Of a DNA stretch of 64,000 nt, positions 8,479 through 17,440 are shown one piece after another (position 1 is the stretch's first letter; each line of letters starts with the position of its first letter). Source of the DNA: Candidatus Accumulibacter propinquus (lineage in GTDB: Bacteria > Pseudomonadota > Gammaproteobacteria > Burkholderiales > Rhodocyclaceae). The DNA lies in contig JADKBU010000003.1 of NCBI GenBank assembly GCA_016714935.1, forward strand, positions 186,001 to 250,000. Direction: 5' to 3'. The notes below the pieces were generated by a model that ran no database searches, was not told the origin of the DNA, and saw only the letters and a program-made list of their open reading frames with translations. Position numbers and translations under genes: made by a program.

Positions 8479-9480
8479 CTAGGTCCGAACGCCTGCAGAC
8501 GCCCCGCACTCCCGCAGTTCGTCCGCGTCCTGCCCGACCAGCCGGTCGTCCTCGGACACCGCCGGTGGGGTTTCCTTCGCGGCCCGTTCAGCGGCCAGCA
8601 TCACGCTGCGCGTCGACGGCGTCTCCAGGCTGATGCGCCCAAGCAGACCATCGCGGTAATCCTGCAGCAGCACCCTGGCTGCCTTCTCGCGATCGACGCC
8701 GCCGCCGCGCATGCGCAGACCGCGAACTCTGGCGATCTTGTCGATGAGGCTCACCGCATCAACGCCGGTGGCGTCCGGCGAGAATCCGTAACGCTTGGCC
8801 AACAGGGGCTGGTAACGCACCAGCAGTAGCCCGGCGAGGAAGGTCGCCACTTCTTCTTCGATCATCGCATTGCGGCCCACAGCATTGCTGGCAGCAAGCA
8901 TCAGGCCGTCGCCGGGGTACTCGATCCTGGGCCACAACAGCCCCGGCGTATCGGTCAGGGTATGCCGAACATCGATCTGTGAGGTCTGCTGCGCACGCGT
9001 CACCGCTGGTTCATCGCCGACCTTGGCAATCTTGCGCTTGACGAGGACATTCATCAGTGTCGACTTGCCGACGTTGGGAATGCCCATGATCATCATCCGC
9101 AGCGGCTTCGTGTTGTCGCTACGATGCGGCGCCAGTGTCTGACACAGGCGAGGCAGCCGTGCCACGTCCGCAGGCTTCTTGCACGACAGAGCGACGGCGA
9201 GAACGCCGTCCTGCCGGTTGTAGTATTCGATCCACGCCTGGGTCACCAGCGGATCGGCCTGGTCAGCCTTGTTGAGCACCTTGAGACACGGACGTTGACG
9301 CTGCTGACGGAGTTCTCGAACCAGCGGATTGGTGCTTGCTTCGGGCAGGCGAGCATCGACCAGTTCGATGACCACATCGATCGACGCCATTGCCTCGGCC
9401 GCCTTCTTGCGCGCCGAGGTCATGTGACCGGGATACCACTGGATGGCCATGAACAGTCCAACGAACGGGAAACGGGCCAT
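8479..9480 (-). CDS. ylqF: Ribosome biogenesis GTPase YlqF/RbgA
   Basis: A circularly permuted GTPase of 333 residues: G4 NKAD comes first, followed by G1 GIPNVGKST, G2 region and G3 DTPG, the order diagnostic of the YlqF/YawG group. The N-terminal IQWYPGHM segment is the family hallmark. These proteins act in late assembly of the large ribosomal subunit. The ATG at 9480 has AGGTGGG upstream; a second ATG at 9450 gives the more usual MAIQWYPGHM start but has a weaker site, so the first ten residues are uncertain. The C-terminus is a predicted RNA-binding helical domain with a divergent tail. Confidence 0.92.
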   Translation of the reverse strand: MARFPFVGLFMAIQWYPGHMTSARKKAAEAMASIDVVIELVDARLPEASTNPLVRELRQQRQRPCLKVLNKADQADPLVTQAWIEYYNRQDGVLAVALSCKKPADVARLPRLCQTLAPHRSDNTKPLRMMIMGIPNVGKSTLMNVLVKRKIAKVGDEPAVTRAQQTSQIDVRHTLTDTPGLLWPRIEYPGDGLMLAASNAVGRNAMIEEEVATFLAGLLLVRYQPLLAKRYGFSPDATGVDAVSLIDKIARVRGLRMRGGGVDREKAARVLLQDYRDGLLGRISLETPSTRSVMLAAERAAKETPPAVSEDDRLVGQDADELRECGASAGVRT

Positions 9481-9564
9481 TATCCCACCTGTTTGGCAAC
9501 CCTGGCGCGCGCATTGCGTTCACAACCGCCTGCAAGGCGCTAGAATGCGGATCGTTCCCCTCCA

Positions 9565-10401
9565 GTGTCAGGAAAACGCTTGCTGTCTTTCCCCGAAATC
9601 AGGCTTGGGCAGTCGATCGAACTGCTCAAGGAGTTGCACATCCTGACGCGCGATGGCAAGCTCAATCAGGACAGTCGGCGCAAGCTCAAGCAGGTGTACC
9701 ACCTGTGCCACTTCATCGAGCCGCTGCTCGCCGAACTCGACACGCCGGGCAGCCACCCGACCCTTGCCGATCATGGGGCGGGCAAGTCCTACCTCGGGTT
9801 CATCCTCTACGACCTGTTCTTCAAGGGCAGAACGACGGGCCACGTCTACGGCGTCGAGGCACGCCCCGAACTCGTGGAGCATGCACGCGGTCTGGCCGGC
9901 AGACTCGGCTTTGCGCGCATGTCGTTTTTGAACCTGCTGGTCGAAGACGCCATCGATTCGCCGGAGTTGCCTGCTCGCATCGACATGGTCACCGCGCTGC
10001 ATGCCTGTGACACGGCCACCGACGACGCGATTCGCTTCGCGCTGCACAAGCAGGCACGGTTCATCATTCTCGTCCCCTGCTGCCAGGCTGAAGTGGCTGC
10101 CGTACTGCGCGCGAGGAAAAACGAGTCCTTCGCCAGAACACCCCTCGCGGAACTCTGGCGGCATCCGATCCACACCCGCGAATTCGGCAGCCAGGTCACC
10201 AACGCCCTGCGCTGCCTGCAACTCGAAGCGCGAGGCTATCAACTGACGGTGACTGAACTCGTCGGCTGGGAACACTCGCTGAAAAACGAGTTGATCATCG
10301 CCAGGTACACCGGCACAGCCCGCAGCAATGCCGCTGCGCGCCTCGAAGAAATCCTGCACCTGCTCAATCTCGACGAATTGCATGCACGTTTCAGCCCTTG
10401 A
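9565..10401 (+). CDS. SAM-dependent methyltransferase, METTL25/GSTCD-like (Methyltransf_32)
   Basis: A 278-residue Rossmann-fold methyltransferase. DHGAGKSYLGF (residues about 69-79) is the SAM-binding glycine loop, YGVEARPELVEHA follows as the acidic motif after strand two, and LHACDTATD plus LVPCCQAE are the His/Cys-containing motifs that mark this family, which includes eukaryotic METTL25 and GSTCD C-terminal domains. The substrate is unknown. Start is uncertain: GTG at 9565 opens the frame, but a TTG at 9580 has AGGA at good spacing. It diverges from ylqF and is followed by a small membrane protein about 100 bp later. Confidence 0.82.
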   Translation: MSGKRLLSFPEIRLGQSIELLKELHILTRDGKLNQDSRRKLKQVYHLCHFIEPLLAELDTPGSHPTLADHGAGKSYLGFILYDLFFKGRTTGHVYGVEARPELVEHARGLAGRLGFARMSFLNLLVEDAIDSPELPARIDMVTALHACDTATDDAIRFALHKQARFIILVPCCQAEVAAVLRARKNESFARTPLAELWRHPIHTREFGSQVTNALRCLQLEARGYQLTVTELVGWEHSLKNELIIARYTGTARSNAAARLEEILHLLNLDELHARFSP

Positions 10402-10498
10402 CCGAGGCAGCGAGGCAGCATTCGCCGTGGTGCCGCCAACAAATTTCAGACCGACCCACGTTGCCAGGACGACTAACCTGGCAGATCAAGGACCTGCC

Positions 10499-10819
10499 AT
10501 GGAAAACTGGATCACGCGCGGCGTCGCCGCAATCTGCGCCGGCGGCAGTACCGCCCTGTTCTGGACCTTCGGCGTCTTTCTCGCGGTGCCCTGGCGCGAA
10601 GGGCGGCTGCTGTCGCTCAGCGCAGTCGAATTGCAGGTCCTCGGCATCTCGCTGGTCGCCGGACTGGTTGTCGCCTGGGGTGCCCTGCATATTCTTGCGA
10701 TTGCGGACCAGGCCCACCGGCCGAGGCTCTACCAGACGCTGCGCGTGGCCTTGCTGGTCGCCGCGGTGCTGGCGATAAACGGCGGCATGTCATGGGCAGC
10801 GGCGCGCGTCACAGGCTGA
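10499..10819 (+). CDS. Small membrane protein of unknown function
   Basis: A 106-residue protein with three predicted membrane helices (residues about 7-30, 44-66 and 80-100) and short charged loops. AAGGA precedes the ATG by about 8 nt, and the composition fits neighbouring genes. I do not recognise a family. It sits between the methyltransferase and galU on the same strand, with gaps of about 100 and 210 bp; no functional link can be claimed. Confidence 0.65.
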   Translation: MENWITRGVAAICAGGSTALFWTFGVFLAVPWREGRLLSLSAVELQVLGISLVAGLVVAWGALHILAIADQAHRPRLYQTLRVALLVAAVLAINGGMSWAAARVTG

Positions 10820-11029
10820 GGAAAAAAGTCACCACCGGAGACCTTGCACGGGCATAGAATGGCCCGCGCTCGAACCTGCAAACGGATCGGCACGCGGGGT
10901 GGCAGAGCCCAACATCCCTGACGTCCACCCGCGAGAAAAACATGTGTAGCGCGGACATGGTCCGGGAAACATCAACTTGCAAGGGATTGGGCATACTGCC
11001 CGCAGGCACCTCCATTCAACCTGGATTTC

Positions 11030-11926
11030 ATGGGAACTCGAATGAAAGTCGATACAAAAGTTCAAAAGGCGGTATTCCCGGTCGCTGGCCTGGGGACCCG
11101 CTTTCTCCCAGCCACCAAGGCGAGCCCCAAGGAAATGCTGGCGGTGGTGGACAAGCCGTTGATTCAGTACGCTGTTGAAGAGGCCTACGCCGCTGGGATC
11201 CGGGAGATGATCTTCGTCACCGGCCGCAACAAGCGCTCCATTGAAGACCATTTTGACACCGCCTACGAACTCGAAGCCGAACTTGCCGCCACCGGCAAGG
11301 ACGCACTGATGACGCTGGTACACTCGATCAAGCCGGACGACATGGATTGCGTCTATGTGCGGCAACCCCGGGCACTCGGCCTGGGGCATGCGGTATTGTG
11401 CGCCGAGCGTCTGGTACACGGTGAACCCTTCGCCGTCCTGCTCGCTGACGACCTGATGATCGGCGAGCCACCGATCATGCAACAGATGACGCAATTGTTC
11501 GATGAGCACCAGTGCAGCATTCTCGCCGTACAGGAGGTCCCCCTGGACCAGACCAACCGCTACGGAATTGTCAAGGGCGAGCCCCTGGCACCAGATCTGG
11601 TGAACATCAGGGGTCTGATAGAGAAGCCCCACCCCAGCGCTGCCCCATCCAATCTCGCCGTGGCAGGGCGCTACATCCTCACCCCAACCGTTTTTGCCCG
11701 GATCCGCGAGCAACCACGTGGTGCGGGCGGAGAAATCCAGCTTACCGATGGTATCGCCGCGCTGCTGGCCAGCGAACAGGTGCTGGCGTATCGCTACCAC
11801 GGACAACGCTATGACTGTGGCAGCAAGCTGGGCCTGATGCAGGCCAGCGTGGTACTCGGGGAGACACACCCGGAACTCGGCCTCGAGTTCCGGGCCTGGC
11901 TGAAGGATCGGCAGCAGACCGCGTAG
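11030..11926 (+). CDS. galU: UTP--glucose-1-phosphate uridylyltransferase
   Basis: A 298-residue GalU of normal length. The nucleotidyltransferase signature AGLGTRFLPATKASPKEM (residues about 19-36) is intact, with VVDKPLIQY next and the sugar-binding EKP motif (LIEKPHP) and GEIQLTD later. It makes UDP-glucose from UTP and glucose 1-phosphate, supplying cell-envelope polysaccharide and glycogen-type synthesis. A second in-frame ATG lies four codons in. No polysaccharide genes are directly adjacent; the pga locus is far away and uses UDP-GlcNAc, so a direct link is not implied. Confidence 0.96.
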   Translation: MGTRMKVDTKVQKAVFPVAGLGTRFLPATKASPKEMLAVVDKPLIQYAVEEAYAAGIREMIFVTGRNKRSIEDHFDTAYELEAELAATGKDALMTLVHSIKPDDMDCVYVRQPRALGLGHAVLCAERLVHGEPFAVLLADDLMIGEPPIMQQMTQLFDEHQCSILAVQEVPLDQTNRYGIVKGEPLAPDLVNIRGLIEKPHPSAAPSNLAVAGRYILTPTVFARIREQPRGAGGEIQLTDGIAALLASEQVLAYRYHGQRYDCGSKLGLMQASVVLGETHPELGLEFRAWLKDRQQTA

Positions 11927-11934
11927 TCGGGTCA

Positions 11935-11965
11935 GGGGCTGAACCCGTGCTATAGTTGCAGCCCC
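11935..11965 (+). terminator. Weak hairpin after galU
   Basis: GGGGCTG (11935-11941) and CAGCCCC (11959-11965) form a 7-bp stem with a 17-nt loop, followed by TTGTT. It lies in the 61-bp gap before nadB and could partially terminate galU transcription. Confidence 0.4.
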
Positions 11966-11987
11966 TTGTTGGCAGGATGACCCCACC

Positions 11988-13571
11988 TTGGCGCTCAGCT
12001 TCGACGTACTCATCATCGGCAGTGGTCTGGCCGGACAAGCCGCCGCACTGCGACTTGCGCCAACACACAAAGTGGCGTTGATCAGCAAACGCACGCTGGA
12101 AGACAGTGCGTCCAGTTGGGCGCAGGGCGGTATCGCCGCAGTGCTGGACAATCGCGATTCGATCGAAGCGCACATCCGCGATACGATTACCGCCGGAGCC
12201 TTTCTGAATGACCCGCGCGCGACACGCTTCGTGATCGAAAACGGTCGACGCGCGGTCGACTGGTTGATTGCGCAGGGCGTCCCCTTTACACGCGACGACG
12301 ACGGTTATCATCTGACCCGTGAAGGCGGTCACAGCGCCCGCCGCGTCATCCACGTTGCCGATGCCACCGGCCTGGCGGTGCAGAGCACCCTGACCAGCAA
12401 GATTCGCCAGCAAGCGAACATCACCGTCCTCGAACACCACATCGCCATCGACCTGATTACCGGCGGCAAGCTCGGACTCGGGGAGAAGCGCTGCCTTGGA
12501 GCCTACGTGCTGAACAGCAGCAGCGGCGAAGTGTTGACCTTCGGCGCACGGCACACGCTGATCGCTGCCGGTGGCGCCGGCAAGGTCTATCTGTATACGA
12601 CGAACCCGGACACTTCGACCGGCGACGGCATTGCGATGGCGTGGCGTGCCGGATGTCGCGTGGCAAACATGGAATTCATCCAGTTTCATCCGACCTGTCT
12701 CTATCATCCTCAGGCCAAGTCCTTTCTGATTTCCGAGGCGGTGCGCGGCGAAGGCGGACGCCTGCTGCTGCCAGACGGCAGCCGCTTCATGCCCAGACAC
12801 GATGCGCGCGGCGAGCTCGCGCCCCGCGATGTCGTCGCCAGGGCCATCGACTTCGAAATGAAGAAACGTGGACTGGACTGTGTCTATCTCGACATCTCGC
12901 ACAAATCGGCGGATTTTCTCGCCGAGCATTTCCCGAACATTCTGGCGCGCTGCCTGGATCTGGGCATCGACATCCGGCGCCAGGCAATACCTGTCGTGCC
13001 GGCCGCGCACTATACCTGCGGCGGCGTCGTCACCGACCTGCGCGCGCGCACCGACCTCCCGGGCCTCTATGTCGCCGGTGAGGCCTCCTGTACCGGCTTG
13101 CACGGTGCCAATCGGCTGGCCAGCAACTCGCTGCTCGAATGCCTGGTCTTCGCGGAAGCCGCGGCCACCGACATTCTTGGGCAAGCCGCCCGCAATCTTC
13201 CGGAGCTGCCCGCGTGGGATGCCAGCCGCGTCAGCGATCCCGACGAGGAAATCGTCATCTCGCACAACTGGGACGAACTGCGCCGCTTCATGTGGGACTA
13301 CGTGGGTATTGTGCGCACCACCAAGCGCCTGCAGCGCGCCCAGAACCGCATCCGCCTGCTGGTACGTGAGATCGACGATTTCTACTCGCACTTCCGTGTC
13401 AGCCACGACTTGATCGAACTGCGAAATCTGGTCGTCACTGCGGATTTGATCGTCCGCTGTGCGCTACGGCGCCACGAGAGCCGAGGACTACACTTCAGTC
13501 GCAACTATCCGGAAATCCTGCCAACCGCGCGCAACACGGTGCTCAAACGCCGTCAGCGGCCTGATCTCTAG
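11988..13571 (+). CDS. nadB: L-aspartate oxidase
   Basis: A 527-residue flavoprotein that oxidises L-aspartate to iminoaspartate, the first step of de novo NAD synthesis. Visible features are the FAD-binding loop IIGSGLAGQAAA near the N-terminus, the SSWAQGGIAAV segment, HPTCLYHP and SEAVRGEGGRL of the succinate dehydrogenase/fumarate reductase flavoprotein group, and TGLHGANRLASNSLLE in the FAD-binding C-terminal region. Start is a TTG at 11988 with AGGA upstream. The 3' end overlaps the convergent ygfX gene by 29 bp. The partner nadA is not in the window. Confidence 0.95.
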   Translation: MALSFDVLIIGSGLAGQAAALRLAPTHKVALISKRTLEDSASSWAQGGIAAVLDNRDSIEAHIRDTITAGAFLNDPRATRFVIENGRRAVDWLIAQGVPFTRDDDGYHLTREGGHSARRVIHVADATGLAVQSTLTSKIRQQANITVLEHHIAIDLITGGKLGLGEKRCLGAYVLNSSSGEVLTFGARHTLIAAGGAGKVYLYTTNPDTSTGDGIAMAWRAGCRVANMEFIQFHPTCLYHPQAKSFLISEAVRGEGGRLLLPDGSRFMPRHDARGELAPRDVVARAIDFEMKKRGLDCVYLDISHKSADFLAEHFPNILARCLDLGIDIRRQAIPVVPAAHYTCGGVVTDLRARTDLPGLYVAGEASCTGLHGANRLASNSLLECLVFAEAAATDILGQAARNLPELPAWDASRVSDPDEEIVISHNWDELRRFMWDYVGIVRTTKRLQRAQNRIRLLVREIDDFYSHFRVSHDLIELRNLVVTADLIVRCALRRHESRGLHFSRNYPEILPTARNTVLKRRQRPDL

Positions 13572-13977
13572 CATCGGCCAGCCAGCGCAACCATAAGCGA
13601 AGCCGACGAAACTGCTCTGCCGACATGCTGTCCGGCAACAGCGCAAGACTGTCTGTACGCCGCTGATCGTCGCCGCGCACGCGCAGGACGATCAATTGCC
13701 GAAACACCGCTGTCTCCGGCTGCACCGCCACAGACAGCGCGTCGCCACCAGCAAGGAGCAGCAACAGATCGCCGCGATTACCAAGGCGCAGGCCGACAAC
13801 TCTCGATGGCCGCAACGCGTGCCAAGCCGACAGTGCAAGCGCGACCAGCAGCACACAGAGCAACCCCGGAGGCCAGGGCAAGGCCAGCAAACAGCTGGCA
13901 GCGACGACATACAGCAGGGACGTCAGGCACCACAGCAGGCGCGAGCGGCGCAGTTCGATCTGGATCGGAAACTGCAC
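13543..13977 (-). CDS. ygfX: YgfX-like membrane protein
   Basis: A 144-residue protein with two N-terminal membrane helices (residues about 15-50) and a cytoplasmic C-terminal domain, matching the YgfX (CptA) family often found next to nadB or the sigma-E locus in betaproteobacteria. In E. coli the protein forms a pair with SdhE (YgfY) and has been described as a toxin acting on cytoskeletal proteins; the role in betaproteobacteria is not established. Start is GTG at 13977, 18 bp after the fabF stop, so it may be read with the fab cluster. Its tail overlaps nadB tail to tail. Confidence 0.72.
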   Translation of the reverse strand: MQFPIQIELRRSRLLWCLTSLLYVVAASCLLALPWPPGLLCVLLVALALSAWHALRPSRVVGLRLGNRGDLLLLLAGGDALSVAVQPETAVFRQLIVLRVRGDDQRRTDSLALLPDSMSAEQFRRLRLWLRWLADARDQAADGV

Positions 13978-13995
13978 CTGGCCCCGCGTGCGAAT

Positions 13996-15234
13996 CTAGA
14001 GGCGCTTGAAGGCCACCGTGGCGTTGGTGCCGCCAAAGCCGAAAGAGTTCGAGATTCCGACGTCGATCTTCATCGGACGCGCTTCGTTGGCGCAATAGTC
14101 AAGGTCGCAGGACACGTCCTGATTGAAGAGGTTGATGGTCGGCGGCGACACCTGATGATAAATCGCGAGCACGGTAAACAGGGCCTCGATACCACCCGCT
14201 GCGCCCAGCAAATGGCCGGTCATCGATTTGGTCGAGTTCACCACCAGCCTGCTGGCGTGATCACCGAAGGCACGCTTGACGGCGATCGTCTCCGCCTTGT
14301 CGCCCAGCGGGGTCGACGTCCCATGCGCATTGACGTACTGCACTTCGTCCGCATTCAACCCGGCATTACGCAGGGCGTTGGTCATGCAGCGCGCCGCGCC
14401 CTCACCGTCCTCGCAGGGTGCAGTCATGTGATGGGCGTCGGCACTCATGCCAAACCCTACTAGCTCGCAGTAGATTCTGGCACCCCGAGCCTTGGCATGT
14501 TCGTACTCCTCGAGCACCACGGTGCCGGCCCCTTCGCCAAGCACAAAGCCATCGCGATCCCTGTCCCATGGACGACTTGCCGTCTGCGGATCGTCGTTGC
14601 GCGTCGATAACGCACGCGGCGCACAGAAGCCCCCCAGCCCCAGGTTCGAGACACAGCCTTCAGCCCCGCCGGCAATCATGATGTCCGCATCGCCATATTC
14701 GATCAGGCGCCCGGCATCACCAATGCTGTGGGTACCCGTCGAACACGCGCTGACCAGCGAAATATTGGGACCCTTGTAGCCGCACATGATCGACAGATTG
14801 CCCGAGATCATGTTGATGATCGAACCAGGGACGAAGAATGGCGACACCTTGCGTACTCCACCCGCAGCGAAATCGTCGCAGGTGCTCTCGATCATCGGCA
14901 GGCCGCCAATCCCCGAGCCGATGGACACCCCAATCCGCTCAGGCCGCACCTGATTGGCGTCGAATCCCGCGTCACGTATGGCCTGAAGTCCGGCCGCCAT
15001 GCCGTAATGGATGAAAACGTCCATCCGCCGGGCTTCTTTCGGCGACAGATACTGGCCGACGTCAAAACCCTTCACTTCACCAGCGATGCGAACGGGAAAG
15101 GTCGAAGCATCGAAACGGGTAACCGGGCCAATCCCCGAGCGCCCCGCAAGAATATTCTGCCAAGCTTCAGCGACAGAATTACCGACTGGAGAAACGATGC
15201 CAAGGCCGGTGATGACCACTCTGCGACGTGCCAA
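13996..15234 (-). CDS. fabF: Beta-ketoacyl-ACP synthase II
   Basis: A 412-residue condensing enzyme for fatty-acid chain elongation. The Cys-His-His triad is present: SACSTGTHSIG (nucleophile Cys), NAHGTSTPLGD and KSMTGHLLGAAGG. The start is a TTG at 15234 with GGAG at 7-nt spacing; no better upstream codon exists. It is the last fab gene of the cluster, 111 bp after acpP, the canonical order in proteobacteria. Confidence 0.97.
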   Translation of the reverse strand: MARRRVVITGLGIVSPVGNSVAEAWQNILAGRSGIGPVTRFDASTFPVRIAGEVKGFDVGQYLSPKEARRMDVFIHYGMAAGLQAIRDAGFDANQVRPERIGVSIGSGIGGLPMIESTCDDFAAGGVRKVSPFFVPGSIINMISGNLSIMCGYKGPNISLVSACSTGTHSIGDAGRLIEYGDADIMIAGGAEGCVSNLGLGGFCAPRALSTRNDDPQTASRPWDRDRDGFVLGEGAGTVVLEEYEHAKARGARIYCELVGFGMSADAHHMTAPCEDGEGAARCMTNALRNAGLNADEVQYVNAHGTSTPLGDKAETIAVKRAFGDHASRLVVNSTKSMTGHLLGAAGGIEALFTVLAIYHQVSPPTINLFNQDVSCDLDYCANEARPMKIDVGISNSFGFGGTNATVAFKRL

Positions 15235-15345
15235 CTTGAACTCCGAACACTAGAACATGCGGAAGCCGGAACTTCCCTTCTTCATGGTCACCCCTGCAGG
15301 ACACGGCCAGCGACCCGTCCACAGGGACCTCCCACGCACGGTTGA

Positions 15346-15582
15346 TTACTTTTTGTGAGCAGACACGTAGTCTATGGCCTGCTGAACGGTGGTGATCTTC
15401 TCGGCTTCGTCATCCGGGATCTCGCACTCGAACTCTTCTTCGAGAGCCATCACCAGTTCCACCGTGTCAAGCGAATCGGCCCCCAGATCATCGACAAACG
15501 ACGATTCATTCTTGATGTCCGCCTCATTGACACCAAGTTGTTCCGCGACGATCTTCTTGACACGCTGCTCGATATTTTCCAT
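15346..15582 (-). CDS. acpP: Acyl carrier protein
   Basis: A 78-residue acidic helical protein with the phosphopantetheine attachment motif GADSLDTVEL (Ser in DSL) and the typical DDLG and EEEFECEIPD segments. The ATG at 15582 is preceded by GGAAGGA. It carries the growing acyl chain for FabD, FabH, FabG and FabF encoded around it. A separate promoter is visible about 45 bp upstream, consistent with the very high expression usual for this gene. Confidence 0.97.
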   Translation of the reverse strand: MENIEQRVKKIVAEQLGVNEADIKNESSFVDDLGADSLDTVELVMALEEEFECEIPDDEAEKITTVQQAIDYVSAHKK

Positions 15583-15625
15583 CAAAGTGTTCCTTCCAAA
15601 GTTCAAAAGTAAAACAAAACGCGCC

Positions 15626-15654
15626 ATTCTAACAAAATGGCTGCAACTTACCAA
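15626..15654 (-). promoter_or_regulatory. Candidate sigma-70 promoter for acpP
   Basis: On the minus strand TTGGTA (15649-15654) and TAGAAT (15626-15631) are spaced by 17 bp, in the 154-bp gap between fabG and acpP. This would let acpP be transcribed separately from the upstream fab genes. Confidence 0.55.
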
Positions 15655-15736
15655 TCATCCTGGAAACGCTGCCCCAGCCCTGGTTGACTTGCCGGAAAAC
15701 CTCATGACCATGACCCAGGGCGAGTGTCCGGACTGC

Positions 15737-16483
15737 TCAACCCATGAACATGCCGCCGTTAACGTGTATCGTCGTGCCGGTGACATAAGCGGCGCCGGCC
15801 GAAGCGAGAAACGCGACGGCGGCGGCGACCTCCTGAGGCGATCCGAGCCGCGCCAGCGGAATGCCCGCGAGCAGGGACTCCTTCTGCCGGTCGTCAAGCG
15901 CCCGCGTCATGTCGGTATCGATCAGACCGGGCGCGACGCAATTCACGGTGATGTTGCGACTGCCCAACTCGCGAGCCAGCGCGCGGCTCATGCCGGTGAC
16001 CCCGGCCTTGGCGGCGCAGTAATTCACCTGCCCCGGATTGCCGGCGTGACCGACAACCGAAGTCACGTTGATGATCCGACCCTGCCGGGCCTTCATCATC
16101 CCGCGCATGACCGCCTTGGAAAGTCGGAAGACGGCCTTCAAGTCGGTGTCGAGGACCGTCTCCCACTCGTCGTCCTTCAGACGCAGAGCAAGGTTGTCGC
16201 GGGTAATGCCGGCGTTATTGACCAGGACCGTCACCGCTCCGTAGGTCTTCTCGATGTGACCGATCAACGCATCGACCTGCAGTGCATCGCGCACTTCCAG
16301 TACTGCTCCCTCACCCCGGCAAGCTGCCTCACCCAGAAACGCCGATATCGTGTCGGCACCCGTGGGGCTGGTTGCCGTCCCGACCACGCTGGCCCCAAGG
16401 CGGCCGAGTTCCAGGGCAATCGCCCGGCCGATGCCACGCGACGCACCGGTCACGAGGGCAACTTGTCCGTCGAGCATTCTCAC
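15737..16483 (-). CDS. fabG: 3-oxoacyl-ACP reductase
   Basis: A 248-residue short-chain dehydrogenase that uses NADPH to reduce 3-oxoacyl-ACP. TGASRGIGRAIA binds the cofactor, NNAG follows, and the catalytic Ser-Tyr-Lys are in VTSVVGHAG and YCAAKAG. The GTG at 16483 begins right after the fabD stop; an ATG two codons later is an alternative, so the first two residues are uncertain. Translation is probably coupled to fabD. Confidence 0.96.
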   Translation of the reverse strand: MRMLDGQVALVTGASRGIGRAIALELGRLGASVVGTATSPTGADTISAFLGEAACRGEGAVLEVRDALQVDALIGHIEKTYGAVTVLVNNAGITRDNLALRLKDDEWETVLDTDLKAVFRLSKAVMRGMMKARQGRIINVTSVVGHAGNPGQVNYCAAKAGVTGMSRALARELGSRNITVNCVAPGLIDTDMTRALDDRQKESLLAGIPLARLGSPQEVAAAVAFLASAGAAYVTGTTIHVNGGMFMG

Positions 16484-17425
16484 CTACTCCAGGTTTGCAA
16501 CGGCGGCTTCCAGGGCCACCAGATCAGCCAGCGCGACACTGGCCAGATTGTCGGCACAGCGTTTGCTGAGACCGGCGAGGACCTTGCCGGGACCGCATTC
16601 GGCCACCGTCGTGATGCCCATCGCCGCCATTTTCCGGATCGTCTCGACCCAACGCACCGGCGAGTACGCCTGCCGGATCAGCGCGTCCTTGATCCTGTCG
16701 GACTCCGACTCGATCAGCACATCGACGTTATTGATCACCGGAATGCATGCGCTTGCGAAGTTCACTCCGGCCAGCCCGGCGGCCAGTCGGTCCGCTGCCG
16801 GTCGCAGCAACGAGGAATGGAAAGGCGCAGAAACCTGCAGCAATAGCGCACGCTTGGCACCACGCGCCTTGCACCCTGCGCAGGCGAGTTCGACTGCTGC
16901 CTTGCTGCCGGCGATGACGGTCTGCCCGGGGCCATTGAAATTGACCGCTTGCACCACGGCGCCAGCGCCTGCCGATGCCTCTGCTTCGGCGCAGGCAGCG
17001 GCGATCTTGTCGTCGTCGAGACCAAGAATGGCCGCCATCGCGCCAGCGCCCACGGGCACCGCTTCCTGCATCGCGGCCGCACGCAGACGCACCAGGGGCA
17101 CCGCATCGGCAAACGCGATCACCCCGGCGGCGACCAGTGCCGCGTATTCGCCCAGGCTGTGTCCGGCCACCACCGCCGGCAATCTGCCGCCCTTGTCCAG
17201 CCACAGCCGATAGACCGCGATATCGGCGACCAGCATCACGGGCTGGGTGTTGACCGTCTGCGCCAGCGCTTCAGCGGGTCCCTCGGCAAGCAGTTGCCAG
17301 AGATCCTGGTCGAGTACCGCCGACGCCTCGTCGAAAGTGGCGCGCACGACGCGCGAATCGCCATAGGCCGCCATCATCCCGACTGACTGCGACCCCTGAC
17401 CTGGAAAAACGAACGCGAACGCCAT
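16484..17425 (-). CDS. fabD: Malonyl-CoA:ACP transacylase
   Basis: A 313-residue transacylase that loads malonyl groups onto ACP. The oxyanion segment FPGQGSQ is at the N-terminus, the nucleophile Ser lies in GHSLGEYAAL, and a catalytic-His region (APFHSSLL) and QTVIAGSKAA-type segment follow. GGAGG precedes the ATG. It sits between fabH (15-bp gap) and fabG (no gap), so all three are almost certainly co-transcribed. Confidence 0.96.
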   Translation of the reverse strand: MAFAFVFPGQGSQSVGMMAAYGDSRVVRATFDEASAVLDQDLWQLLAEGPAEALAQTVNTQPVMLVADIAVYRLWLDKGGRLPAVVAGHSLGEYAALVAAGVIAFADAVPLVRLRAAAMQEAVPVGAGAMAAILGLDDDKIAAACAEAEASAGAGAVVQAVNFNGPGQTVIAGSKAAVELACAGCKARGAKRALLLQVSAPFHSSLLRPAADRLAAGLAGVNFASACIPVINNVDVLIESESDRIKDALIRQAYSPVRWVETIRKMAAMGITTVAECGPGKVLAGLSKRCADNLASVALADLVALEAAVANLE

Positions 17426-17440
17426 GTACCTTATCCTCCT